In this document: positions 45,201-52,751 of the stretch, in pieces
Position numbering within the stretch: position 1 is the stretch's first letter
Layout of the letters: each line of letters starts with the position of its first letter
From: Streptococcus oralis
GTDB taxonomy: Bacteria; Bacillota; Bacilli; Lactobacillales; Streptococcaceae
Assembly (NCBI RefSeq): GCF_001578705.1
Contig: NZ_KQ969037.1
Location: forward strand, 21,100-84,972
Direction: 5' to 3'
DNA: 63,873 nucleotides
Program-made: the position numbers and the translations under genes
The notes under the pieces: generated by a model
Databases searched by the model: none
What the model was told of the DNA's origin: nothing
Seen by the model: the letters and a program-made list of their open reading frames with translations, nothing else

Positions 45201-46400
45201 CCATTTAACAAGGCAGAAAATTGGGCACCAATTTCTTACAAAGCTTCTGGAGAATTAGTAGCTGGTAAACCAATCGAGTTTAACTTTGAACCGGTTCAAA
45301 CGACAGCTATTCGTGCGCGCATGACTCGTAAGGCTACCACCAATGGTCTTGCACTTGTAGAATTTACAGCCTACTCTGCAGGCAAGGGATCAGAAGTGGA
45401 AACACCATCAGCGACTATTTCGATCGACGGAAAAGCATTGGAAAACTTTGATCCAAATGTGACAGATTATACTCTAACAACAATGGGTTCAAAACCAAAA
45501 GTCACTGCAACAACTAGTGGACATGGAGTTGTTACAGTTGTGGATTCTGGAAATGCCAATCTTCCAACACTAGTTCGTCTTGTTTCCAAAGATGGAAATC
45601 TGGTGAAAGAATATCGTTTACACTTTAAGTCTACCTTCCAAACAACACCAACAGAAGGCGTTAAGAACTTAGTAGCAGAAACTCCAAGTTTGGAAATTGA
45701 AAAGACTCCGCTTCCGTTTAAAGAAGTTATTCGTGAAAACCCTGAACTTGCTCAAGGTCAACGTCGTATCGTTTCTGAAGGACAAGATGGAGAAAAAGTT
45801 GATTATATTCAAGTTTTGGGTACTACTAGAAATCTTGTTCATTCTGAAGAAAGAAAGGCTCAGGATCGCATTGTTGAAGTAGGAGTGAAAGCATCTATTT
45901 CAAGTAGTAAAGGCGAGGAGCCAGCTCCAGTCAATGAAGTTCCAGAATTCAAAGGAGGTGCTAACTTTGTAGAAGCAGCAGTCAATGAAGTTCCAGAATT
46001 CAAAGGAGGTGCTAACTTTGTAGAAGCAGCAGTAAACGAAGTTCCAGAATACACAGGAACTCTTGCTACTGTAGGAGATCAAGCGGCACCAAGCGTTGAG
46101 AAACCTGAATTTAAGGGTGGCGTTAATGCTGTAATGGCTCTAGAACATAAACTTCCAGAGTATCATGGTGTTCTAGCCACGGTAGGAAATGAGGAAGCGC
46201 CTGTTCTTGAAAAACCAGATTATCCAGTAGAGCTATTAGCTCATGACCAGACTATAAAACCAAATGTTTCAGTAGTAAAAGAAGAGCAAAATAGATTACC
46301 AGAAACAGGTGAGGGAGAATCTGAAACAGCCATTTTCTTGGCAGGTGTTAGCTTGGCCTTGTCAGCAGCCCTGTTAACTGCAAAACGAAAAGAGGATTAG
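39237..46400 (+). CDS. bgaA: Cell-wall-anchored beta-galactosidase BgaA
   Basis: 2387 residues. The ATG at 39237 gives MNKRLFDKRCHYSIRK, with YSIRK at the same distance as in the neighbouring GH84 protein; an ATG at 39225 is also possible. After a YSIRK signal and acidic linker come the GH2 sugar-binding, immunoglobulin-like and TIM-barrel domains. Catalytic Glu612 (WSLGNEV) and Glu692 (YGSETSS) are intact. Repeated bacterial Ig-like domains, two CBM71-like modules (about 1515-1690 and 1870-2040), Val-Pro-Glu repeats and LPETG (2354-2358) follow. BgaA removes terminal beta-1,4-galactose from host glycans and can act as an adhesin in pneumococcus. High homology to pneumococcal BgaA throughout. 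Confidence 0.95.
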   Translation: MNKRLFDKRCHYSIRKFAIGAASVMIGASIFGISAVQAEEVASSNAKTEETTVHQAQPLDKLPDDVVAAIAKADENGGREFVKPKAESAEDKVTKDTEPTTPTNESSRELVSPKGETPNKVEEGNKADNKQKSEEANPKPVESAVTAGTEVKEDSKKTSEKDQVKADTEIKPSSEKSQVLSRESNKAEVEKEKQLLSERKQDFNKDWYFKLNAQGDFSKKDVDVHDWSKLNLPHDWSIYFDFDHKSPARNEGGQLNGGTAWYRKTFTLDEADKNKDVRINFDGVYMDSKVYVNGKFVGHYPSGYNHFSYDITEFLNKDGSENSITVQVTNKQPSSRWYSGSGIYRDVTLSYRDKVHVAENGNHITTPKLAEQKEGNVETQVQSKIKNTDKKAAKVFVEQQIFTKEGKVVSELVRSETKNLAENETADFRQTILVNKPTLWTTKSYHPQLYVLKTKVYKEGQLVDVTEDTFGYRYFNWTAKEGFSLNGERMKFHGVSIHHDNGALGAEENYKATYRKLKLLKDMGVNSIRTTHNPASPQLLDAAASLGLLVQEEAFDTWYGGKKTYDYGRFFDQDATHPEAKKGEKWSDFDLRTMVERDKNNPSIVMWSLGNEVEEANGSPRSIETAKRLKAVIKAIDTERYVTMGENKFSRAATGDFLQLAEIMDAVGMNYGERNYDAVRRAHPDWLIYGSETSSATRTRDSYYNPAQILGHDNRPNRHYEQSDYGNDRVGWGRTATESWTFDRDRAGYAGQFIWTGIDYIGEPTPWHNQDSTPVKSSYFGIIDTAGLPKNDFYLYRSEWYSAKEKPTVRILPHWNWTEETLKDRKMLIDGKVPVRTFSNAASVELFLNGESLGKKEFTKKRTEDGRPYHEGAKPSELYLEWLVKYQPGTLTAIARDENGNEIARDSVTTAGEPARVRLTKEEHVITADGKDLSYIHYEIVDGDGNVVPTANNLVHFNLHGQGQIVGVDNGEQASRERYKAQADGTWQRRAFNGKGVVIVKSTEKEGKFTLYADSAGLTSDSATVATVSGKKENRHFVAFAPVKATTDVTTNPELPQTVTAIYSDGSVEEKTVTWEMPSDLLTSAGEKKVSGRVEGLETKAEALVKVIALDRWLPKVATVPVGTNAADLDKTVTAILTDGSLIDTDVVSWTLKDPAALNKEGGRTEATGKLVDDDREVTATFIASSKETTSSITGLTVGDKALENFESGKTYYRVSLPYTATIPSVGAQTTGYQVTVQQASADNGYQASVFLSDQKGDLVQTYLIQFVKEAPALKRLEVVVEGKETATEDQVLTYHVIGRYEDGSQTEFSASDIHLEAKSSDGGHLEVNGQNLLLYTKGRVTLTPRIDNQTEKTESVTTEVVIKENKVSKKIVKLHPVSVSTDINQQPNLPKEVGAEFDKGLPRKVSVAWDKVDEKELGHYHSFTLKGHVEGTDIEAQATVTVEGLQVAEEISLTVPKGETVQLPANVRAYHSNGTTIYKDVVWDQVPANFSQTEGVYEINGRLVGSNLTTKAHVRVSSQVVAGNNISKQWTGSQLPAAIVSNTGGDDTANTLNDLTVSRTPSDAKNRWTTWRTNTDNDWASILFGNSGDLTKRFVNNLSVDFYTDGAIGLPKEYVVEYYVGKEIPDLPSDVSHAQRDSNHPFNNPDNWKAVENLHAPSQLSATQTNHFTFDKVETYAVRIRMKKADGTSGVGLTELTVLGNKVLSETSSEISIKVDGKDLEHFNPSKTDYYIPQSSKEIIATASNNGLVTVVPATSPKGATRLILKAEDGTVLKEYRIFRNDERETSQPLAAENSAKILNVGDNLQLPSEVSVYYPTSTNWTTDKLAVKWDAIPEHATEHEGTFEVTGHVIGTNLTTKMQVTVVSKGNQVISENPSNNETDSKAFASTTNDTQAASHDRIFYINDGKYNEDGRWTNWSRTPKNQETSVGLLFKKDGKIASQSIGKVAIQFFKDSGTDAPEKMVLERYIGPAFTEPSTISRYEENADHPFNKAENWAPISYKASGELVAGKPIEFNFEPVQTTAIRARMTRKATTNGLALVEFTAYSAGKGSEVETPSATISIDGKALENFDPNVTDYTLTTMGSKPKVTATTSGHGVVTVVDSGNANLPTLVRLVSKDGNLVKEYRLHFKSTFQTTPTEGVKNLVAETPSLEIEKTPLPFKEVIRENPELAQGQRRIVSEGQDGEKVDYIQVLGTTRNLVHSEERKAQDRIVEVGVKASISSSKGEEPAPVNEVPEFKGGANFVEAAVNEVPEFKGGANFVEAAVNEVPEYTGTLATVGDQAAPSVEKPEFKGGVNAVMALEHKLPEYHGVLATVGNEEAPVLEKPDYPVELLAHDQTIKPNVSVVKEEQNRLPETGEGESETAIFLAGVSLALSAALLTAKRKED
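45930..46031 (+). repeat. Exact 51-bp direct repeat within bgaA
   Basis: Two identical 51-bp copies (45930-45980 and 45981-46031) encode 17 residues each (VNEVPEFKGGANFVEAA). Identity at every base shows recent duplication. It lies in the C-terminal spacer that lifts the enzyme off the wall. Confidence 0.95.
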
Positions 46401-46473
46401 TTTGTGCGTCTAATGCTATCCTATTGGTATAGCTTGGTCGATGATAAAAAATCACATCGATAAATGAGTTGAA

Positions 46474-46510
46474 GAGATGGAGAGGACCGATTAGGCCTCT
46501 CCGTCTTTAC
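46474..46510 (+). terminator. bgaA terminator
   Basis: GATGGAGAGG pairs with CCTCTCCGTC (one wobble) around an 8-nt loop, then only TTT. It may be leaky, allowing read-through to the GH84 gene. Confidence 0.6.
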
Positions 46511-46518
46511 TAGTAAAA

Positions 46519-46534
46519 ATGGAATCGTTTACTT
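46519..46534. promoter_or_regulatory. cre-like site before the GH84 gene
   Basis: Read on the minus strand, AAGTAAACGATTCCAT matches the cre pattern WTGNAARCGNWWWCAW with two mismatches. It shares AGTAAACG with the palindrome before bgaA and lies 31 bp before the start codon. Confidence 0.4.
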
Positions 46535-46565
46535 TCGTGTTTGGATGAAAGGAGATAAGATAAAG

Positions 46566-49500
46566 ATGGATAAAAATTTTTTCAATAAACGTTGTCATTA
46601 CAGTATTCGTAAATTCGCTATTGGAGTAGCTTCTATTATGATTGGTGCCAGTATCTTTGGTGTTAATTTAGTAGAGGCAGCAGAAACAGGTAGTGTAGGA
46701 GATAAAGAGGGAACTATAACTCAAGCTCAGCCATTGGAAAAGTTACCTGATGAACTTGCAGCAGTTTTGAAGAAAGCAGAAGAAAATGCTGGGAAGGAAG
46801 CTAGCTCGACAGTTGGAAATGGAGAAACTACAGGAACGATTGGTTCTACTGATTCGACAAATAATCTTAAACCAGCTGAAGCACCTGGAATTCCAGAGAA
46901 TGAAACAAAGCCGTCTGAAGCCATGAGTGGAGGACAAAATGATAAAGAAATCGCTAAACCTAGTCAACCAATTACACCTGAAACTCCAAAAGTAGAGCAA
47001 ACAGGTGATGGAACAGTTGAATTGGCCAATCAATTTACGGCAAGCAAACCAGCTAGCGAAGCCAGTATTGAAGCTGCCAGCAAGAGCTCAGACTATCTCA
47101 AAAAAGAGTACAAGGTCTTTCCAACTCCACAAAAAGTGACTTATGGAGAAGGTGTCACAGCCCTTCGTAAGCAAGTCAATCTGGTAATGGGCGATCAACT
47201 CGATATCTATACTCGCAATCGCTTGAAGAGCGTTTTGCAGGACAATCAAGTATCTTACAAAACTAGTAAAACGGCCGTTTCTGGCGCAACTAATATCTAT
47301 CTTGGAGTGCATGGACAAGGTTCACAAGCAGAACAAAACTTGTCCAAGGTTTCCGCGGGTCTCTTTGACAAAATTGATGCTTATGCTCTGACCATCAAGG
47401 ACAACTCTATCTCCATCGTCGGAAAAGACACAGATGCGGTCTTTTATGGTTTGACAACCTTGAAACATATGCTCAAGGAAAGTCAAGTGCCAGTCCTTCG
47501 CAATGTGACAGTGGAAGATTACGCTGAAATCAAGAACCGTGGGTTTATCGAAGGTTACTATGGAAATCCATGGTCTAATGAAAATCGTAAAGAATTGATG
47601 CGTTATGGAAGTGAATTGAAGTTAACTCAATACTATTTCGCACCAAAAGATGATCCATACCACAATAAGAAATGGCGTGAACTTTACCCAGAAGAAAAAC
47701 TGGCTGAAATCCGAGAACTTGCACGTGTCGGTAATCAAACGAAAACACGTTATGTTTGGACCATCCATCCATTTATGAACAATCGTATCCGCTTTGGCAA
47801 TGAAGCGCATTACCAGGCTGATCTTGCAACCATAAAGGCTAAGTTTACTCAGTTGTTGGACGTGGGAGTGCGTGAATTTGGTGTGCTTGCAGATGATGCA
47901 CCAAGCCCAGTTGGTGGTTACCATAGTTATGTTCGCTTGATGAAGGATATCACAAATTGGTTGACTGAAAAACAAACAACATACAGTGGTCTCCGTAAAG
48001 ATATGATTTTTGTTCCTGCCTGGTACATGGGGCAAGGAACTGAAGCTGAACTTCGAACCTTGAATGAACATCTTCCTGAAAATGTCCATTTAACTCTTAC
48101 TGGTGGAAAGGTCTGGGGGGCTGTTGACCAAACATTCTTAACGAACTTAAAGAAAAATTTAACAGAAGGTGGTAAGACTTACCGTCCAATTCAGTTCTGG
48201 ATTAACTGGCCATGTAATGATAATACAAAACCCCACCTAATTCTTGGAGGTGGTGAAAAATTCTTACATCCAAATGTTGATTTATCACTTGCACAAGGAA
48301 TTATGCTAAATCCAATGCAACAATCTGAAGCATCTAAAGTGGCACTTTTTGATATGGCTCAGTATGGATGGAAACAATGGAGAAGTGTAGAAGAAGCAGA
48401 ACAAATCAACGATATGGCCTTTAACTATGTAGTTAATGATCATTTTGAAGAAAGCAGTGTTTCGAAGGCTTTTCGAGAACTCGGAAAACACATGCGCAAT
48501 CAAAATAGACCTCCCCATGTCACTAAATTAGAAGAGTCTGTAGAATTGGCTCCAAAATTGACAGAATTCTATAACAAACTCAAATCTAGTCAAAATCTGG
48601 ATACTGAAAGAAAAGAGTTGAGGGAAATTTTTGCTGGTTTGAAAGCCAATGCTCTATTACTTAAAGAAAAAGGTGATCAGAAATTAATCGAACAAATTCA
48701 CTATTGGTTAGAGAATACAGTAGATCAAATGAACGCGCTTGAAGCTTTCCTAACAGCTACAGAAGGTCTTACTGAAAAGAATGATGCCAAGGTGTGGGAG
48801 TATTATCAGGCCGGAGTCAAACATTATGACCAGTCAGTTAAGTATGCCTTCTTTTACGTTGACCATTATGAATACGCAGAATTTGGTGTCCAACATATTC
48901 GACCATTTATCAATAATCTCAAAGAATACTTAGCCTTACATATCCAAGCAATGTTGAATCCAGATAAATTTGTGACAACATTTATTACGAATCGTGCTGG
49001 AATAGAAGGCGGATTGAAAGAAGTCACAGATGGTGACTTTGATACACATGTGATTGCCAAAACAACCATTGTGATTGAGAGAGGCGATTATGTAGGCTTG
49101 CGCTTTAATAAGGCAATTAAAATACACAAATTAGGTTTCGCTACGGGTACTAATACGGCCGATAATTATACCTTTAGTAATGCTCTTGTTGAATATCAAA
49201 ATGAACATGGAGAATGGGTAGCCATAACGAGCCCCGCTTATACTGGTAGAGAACGTATTCTGGAATTTAATGACCTCGATATCACAGCTCAAGCTGTTCG
49301 TATGATAGCAACAGCTAAGAAGGATAATGCTTGGCTTGCCATGCGTGAAATTGCTGTTAACAGACCCCTAGAATTGGGTAGTAAGAAGGTTAGGGGCACT
49401 ATTAGTTTAAGTCCAAACCTTGTTTACAAATATGGAACAAGTGTTGTTCAGATGCAAGATGGTCGAGAAAACACAGAATCCATGATGGCACATGTTGATC

Positions 49501-51578
49501 AGACCAATGTCACACCAGCGCAAGCCTGGGTACAAATGGACTTAGGTGGACTGCACAAAGTAAAACGAGTTCATCTGATGCAAGGGGAACGAGACAAACT
49601 AGCATCTGGTGTCATCGAATATTCTGCAGATGGTACAAATTGGACAACGCTTCAAAATTTATCAGGGCAACGAACTTCTGATATTGTGCAAGAATTTACA
49701 ACTCGTTTTGTTCGCATTCGCAATACACAAACCTTAAATAAGTGGTGGAGAATTGCGGAATTTACAGTAGATGTCGATAGTCCAAATCTTGACTTAACAG
49801 ACACCAACATTGATGCCTTGAAGGAAACGCCGGTAGTGGATAGCTTGGGCAGTTACGAGCTTCAAATTCCAGCTGGAACCAAACTCCCTGCTCATAGCTA
49901 TCTAGGTATGAAGCTTGATCGTATCCATCAAGTCAAGAGCATCCAGCTCCAAGGTCAGGCTAACTCAGCACTCAGCCTAGAATACTCTGTAAATGCGCAA
50001 GAATGGACACCAGCTAGCCAGTTGACTGATAGATCTGTAGCGACCCACTTGGTACGTTACGTTCGTCTTGTGAATAAAACAGACAAAGAACAGGCTGTTC
50101 CATCTACTTCACTCCTAGTAACTACCAAAGAAGTGCAACCAACCAAACTAGAATCTACAACTATGGGCATTCATCCAACATACGGCAGCAATGATGTTCG
50201 TAAACTAAACAACCTAGATCAACTATTTGACGGTGTTTACAATAACTTCGTTGAGTTTTCAGACTATGCCCATAAAGATGGCCACGTAACCTTGAAGCTT
50301 GGTAGCGAACGTACCATCAAGAAGATCAGAGCCTATATCCAAGACGGAACTCAAAACTACCTTCGTGATGGTAAGATCCAAGTCAGCCAAGACGGTAAAA
50401 CTTGGACAGATGTTGTGACAGTGGGAGATGGTGTGGCCAACAGCCAACACGATGATTCTCTGACAGATGGTTGGACACATGATTCTAAGATGCCAGGAAA
50501 TCGTTACATCGAAGGTGAATTGACGACACCAGTCAAAGCCAACTATCTCCGTGTTCTCTATACTGCAGACTATGATGCTCGTTTTGTAGGCTTTACAGAA
50601 TTGGTCATCAACGATGGCGAATTTGTCAAACCAATCAATGATCCAACTGTAGAAGGAAATGGTGGCGAAAGCCAAGGCAATCTTTATAATAATCTTGTAG
50701 ACGGCAAAGTCTTGACCAGCTACAAGTCTGAAAAAGACAAGGGCGAGTTAGTTTATCACTTATCTGAGCCAACCAATGCCAACCACCTTCGTCTCGTTTC
50801 CAGTCTTCCTGAAGGAGCTAAGGCACGTGTTCTTGCTAGAACACTCAAGGATGGTCAAGACAGTTGGACAGACCTCGGTGCCATTACATCTAGTCTCCAA
50901 ACCTTCGCTATCCGAAATGGTGGCTCTCTTCTAGACGTCAAATTAGTCTGGGAAGGTGGCAAGGCTGAGTTTTATGAATTGGCGAGCTTCTATCAAGAAT
51001 TAACGGAAGAAGCTGTTCAATCAAGCAAGGGTGAAGAACCAGCACCCGTGCTTGAAGTTCCTGAGTTCACAGGTGGTGTCAATGCGGTTGAAGCGGCAGT
51101 GCATGAGGTACCAGAATACACAGGCCCACTTGGAACAGCCGGAGACCAAGCGGCACCGACAGTTGAGAAACCTGAGTTCCAAGGTGGTGTCAATGCAGTT
51201 GAAGCCTTGGTACATGAGCTTCCAGAGTACACAGGCCCATTATCAACAGTAGGTGACCAATCCGCACCTACAGTAGAAAAACCAGAGTTCCAGGGCGGAG
51301 TCAACTCCGTTATGGCCTTGAAACATGAGCTCCCAGCTTACACAGGTCCCTTATCAACAGTAGGCGACCAGGCAGCACCGACAGTAGAGAAACCAGAGTT
51401 CAAGCTAAGTTCGTTAGAAAAAACTCAGACTCCAGGAGCACCAGTTCAAATTGCCAAAGAAGACAAGAGATTGCCAGAAACTGGTGAGAAACAGTCAGAA
51501 ACAGCTATTTTATTGGCAAGTGTTGGACTAGCTCTATCTGCTATCTTTGTCGCAAAAAGTAAAAAAGAAATTAATTGA
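46566..51578 (+). CDS. Cell-wall-anchored GH84 beta-N-acetylglucosaminidase
   Basis: 1670 residues. ATG 46566 is chosen because AAAGGAGAT lies 9 nt upstream; an ATG at 46545 would put that site inside the gene. The YSIRK signal (MDKNFFNKRCHYSIRK) is followed by a low-complexity linker to about 170, a GH20b-like domain, and the GH84 barrel (GFIEGYYGNPWSNENRK) with the catalytic Asp pair 443-444 in VLADDAPSP. A helical region and three discoidin/CBM32-like modules (ending near 930, 1065, 1345) come next, then three 39-residue repeats and LPETG at 1636-1640. GH84 enzymes release beta-linked GlcNAc, including O-GlcNAc; many are mislabelled hyaluronidases. Substrate range is inferred. Confidence 0.92.
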   Translation: MDKNFFNKRCHYSIRKFAIGVASIMIGASIFGVNLVEAAETGSVGDKEGTITQAQPLEKLPDELAAVLKKAEENAGKEASSTVGNGETTGTIGSTDSTNNLKPAEAPGIPENETKPSEAMSGGQNDKEIAKPSQPITPETPKVEQTGDGTVELANQFTASKPASEASIEAASKSSDYLKKEYKVFPTPQKVTYGEGVTALRKQVNLVMGDQLDIYTRNRLKSVLQDNQVSYKTSKTAVSGATNIYLGVHGQGSQAEQNLSKVSAGLFDKIDAYALTIKDNSISIVGKDTDAVFYGLTTLKHMLKESQVPVLRNVTVEDYAEIKNRGFIEGYYGNPWSNENRKELMRYGSELKLTQYYFAPKDDPYHNKKWRELYPEEKLAEIRELARVGNQTKTRYVWTIHPFMNNRIRFGNEAHYQADLATIKAKFTQLLDVGVREFGVLADDAPSPVGGYHSYVRLMKDITNWLTEKQTTYSGLRKDMIFVPAWYMGQGTEAELRTLNEHLPENVHLTLTGGKVWGAVDQTFLTNLKKNLTEGGKTYRPIQFWINWPCNDNTKPHLILGGGEKFLHPNVDLSLAQGIMLNPMQQSEASKVALFDMAQYGWKQWRSVEEAEQINDMAFNYVVNDHFEESSVSKAFRELGKHMRNQNRPPHVTKLEESVELAPKLTEFYNKLKSSQNLDTERKELREIFAGLKANALLLKEKGDQKLIEQIHYWLENTVDQMNALEAFLTATEGLTEKNDAKVWEYYQAGVKHYDQSVKYAFFYVDHYEYAEFGVQHIRPFINNLKEYLALHIQAMLNPDKFVTTFITNRAGIEGGLKEVTDGDFDTHVIAKTTIVIERGDYVGLRFNKAIKIHKLGFATGTNTADNYTFSNALVEYQNEHGEWVAITSPAYTGRERILEFNDLDITAQAVRMIATAKKDNAWLAMREIAVNRPLELGSKKVRGTISLSPNLVYKYGTSVVQMQDGRENTESMMAHVDQTNVTPAQAWVQMDLGGLHKVKRVHLMQGERDKLASGVIEYSADGTNWTTLQNLSGQRTSDIVQEFTTRFVRIRNTQTLNKWWRIAEFTVDVDSPNLDLTDTNIDALKETPVVDSLGSYELQIPAGTKLPAHSYLGMKLDRIHQVKSIQLQGQANSALSLEYSVNAQEWTPASQLTDRSVATHLVRYVRLVNKTDKEQAVPSTSLLVTTKEVQPTKLESTTMGIHPTYGSNDVRKLNNLDQLFDGVYNNFVEFSDYAHKDGHVTLKLGSERTIKKIRAYIQDGTQNYLRDGKIQVSQDGKTWTDVVTVGDGVANSQHDDSLTDGWTHDSKMPGNRYIEGELTTPVKANYLRVLYTADYDARFVGFTELVINDGEFVKPINDPTVEGNGGESQGNLYNNLVDGKVLTSYKSEKDKGELVYHLSEPTNANHLRLVSSLPEGAKARVLARTLKDGQDSWTDLGAITSSLQTFAIRNGGSLLDVKLVWEGGKAEFYELASFYQELTEEAVQSSKGEEPAPVLEVPEFTGGVNAVEAAVHEVPEYTGPLGTAGDQAAPTVEKPEFQGGVNAVEALVHELPEYTGPLSTVGDQSAPTVEKPEFQGGVNSVMALKHELPAYTGPLSTVGDQAAPTVEKPEFKLSSLEKTQTPGAPVQIAKEDKRLPETGEKQSETAILLASVGLALSAIFVAKSKKEIN
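51054..51402 (+). repeat. Three 117-bp C-terminal repeats in the GH84 gene
   Basis: About 39 residues per unit, with pattern PEFxGGVNAVEAxVHELP, then EYTGPLSTVGDQAAPTVEK. Copies differ at scattered bases. The same motif family, more degraded, forms the C-terminal spacer of bgaA. Confidence 0.9.
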
Positions 51579-51601
51579 CTTTGAAAAAAGAGATATTTCG
51601 T

Positions 51602-51625
51602 AGAGGGGCTTTGTCCCCTCTTTTT
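51602..51625 (+). terminator. GH84 gene terminator
   Basis: AGAGGGG and CCCCTCT around a 6-nt loop, followed by TTTT. Confidence 0.88.
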
Positions 51626-51678
51626 CTATATGAAGGAAGAGATTTATGTTTAAGATGCAAGGTCAATAAACTTTATAG

Positions 51679-51684
51679 TATAAT
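51679..51684 (+). promoter_or_regulatory. -10 element of nnrD
   Basis: TATAAT lies 19 bp before the start codon; no clear -35 is seen. Confidence 0.45.
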
Positions 51685-51703
51685 GAATAGAGAGGAAAAA
51701 ACG

Positions 51704-52555
51704 ATGAAAGTGATTGATCAAGCCTTACTAGAAAAAGTCATTATTGAACGTTCTCGTACCAGTCATAAAGGAGACTATGGCCGTCTGCTCTTGCTTGGTG
51801 GGACCTATCCTTATGGTGGAGCCATCATCATGGCTGCCTTGGCAGCTGTAAAAAGTGGTGCAGGATTGGTGACCGTTGGAACAGATAGGGAAAATATCCT
51901 TGCTCTATACAGTCATTTACCTGAGGCTATGGCCTTCTCTCTTCAAGATCAGCAATTGTTAAAAGAGCAATTGGAGAGGGCAGAAGTTGTCTTATTGGGA
52001 CCTGGTTTACGAGACGATACTTTTGGAGAAGAACTAGTCAAACAGGTCTTTGCTAGCTTAAGACAGAATCAGATTTTGATTGTAGACGGAGGTGCCTTGA
52101 CTATTCTCGCTAGGATAAGTCTGTCATTTCCTTCTAGCCAGCTTATCCTAACTCCCCACCAAAAGGAGTGGGAAAAACTGTCTGGAATTACGATTGAAAA
52201 ACAAAACGAAGGTACAACAGCTAGTGCTTTGACTTCTTTTCCTCAAGGGACGATTTTAGTTGAGAAAGGTCCAGCGACTCGTATCTGGCAAGCCGGTCAG
52301 CCTGAATATTATCAATTAGAAGTCGGAGGCCCCTATCAAGCAACTGGTGGGATGGGAGATACACTTGCTGGGATGATTGCAGGTTTTGCAGGTCAGTTTC
52401 ACCAAGTCAGTCTCTATGAGAGAGTGGTGGTAGCGACTCATCTTCATTCAGCTATCGCGCAAGAACTTGCTCAAGAAAACTACCTTGTCTTGCCTACCGA
52501 AATTAGTAAAGCTCTTTCGAAAGCAATGAAAAAAATATCTCAAAAAGGCAGCTAA
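51704..52555 (+). CDS. nnrD: ADP/ATP-dependent NAD(P)H-hydrate dehydratase
   Basis: 283 residues from ATG 51704 (MKVIDQALLEKVII), with AGAGAGG about 9 nt upstream; the longer frame to 51575 would run through the GH84 terminator. The enzyme repairs hydrated NADH and NADPH. Family motifs: HKGDYGRLLLLGG near residue 21, VLLGPGL, LTPHQKEWEKL and the ATP-site GGMGDTLAGMIAGF near residue 215. The NnrE epimerase domain that is fused in many bacteria is absent here. A weak terminator follows. Confidence 0.92.
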   Translation: MKVIDQALLEKVIIERSRTSHKGDYGRLLLLGGTYPYGGAIIMAALAAVKSGAGLVTVGTDRENILALYSHLPEAMAFSLQDQQLLKEQLERAEVVLLGPGLRDDTFGEELVKQVFASLRQNQILIVDGGALTILARISLSFPSSQLILTPHQKEWEKLSGITIEKQNEGTTASALTSFPQGTILVEKGPATRIWQAGQPEYYQLEVGGPYQATGGMGDTLAGMIAGFAGQFHQVSLYERVVVATHLHSAIAQELAQENYLVLPTEISKALSKAMKKISQKGS

Positions 52556-52573
52556 TATTTTGGTTGTCTTTTT
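52543..52573 (+). terminator. nnrD terminator
   Basis: AAAGGCAGC overlaps the stop codon region and pairs with GTTGTCTTT (two wobbles), followed by TTT. Confidence 0.55.
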
Positions 52574-52730
52574 ATGTTGATGTAGCTTTGTTGATAAAGT
52601 TTTCAAATACCTCAGAACCAGCGACCAACTGCTGAACTTGCTTGAAATTCTAACTTTTAAGGTCTTGGTTTTTACTCAAATTCGCAATTAAAGCGAGATT
52701 GTTATCAAAGTTGAGGGGTGTCAAATCATG
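52572..52730 (-). pseudogene. Decayed gene fragment, unknown family
   Basis: On the minus strand, 52 codons with a single in-frame TAG (52650-52652) read as natural protein: HDLTPLNFDNNLALIANL, then SKNQDLKS, stop, NFKQVQQLVAGSEVFENF, INKATST and TAA. No start or ribosome binding site is present. It looks like the 3' end of a lost gene between nnrD and dinG. I do not recognise the family. Confidence 0.45.
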
Positions 52731-52737
52731 CTTTTTT

Positions 52738-52746
52738 TGATATAAT
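52738..52746 (+). promoter_or_regulatory. Extended -10 element abutting dinG start
   Basis: TGATATAAT ends 5 nt before ATG 52752, so the transcript would start at or next to the start codon. Confidence 0.55.
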
Positions 52747-52751
52747 TTTTA

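Noticed and set aside
45860-46054. Minus-strand open frames across the C-terminal repeats of bgaA (and 51017-51304 in the GH84 gene)
   Set aside because: They arise because the repeats have a regular codon pattern; no ribosome binding site or conserved protein is present and they are antisense to real genes.
51575-51703. N-terminal extension of nnrD to 51575
   Set aside because: It runs through the terminator of the GH84 gene and the nnrD -10; the ATG at 51704 has the ribosome binding site.
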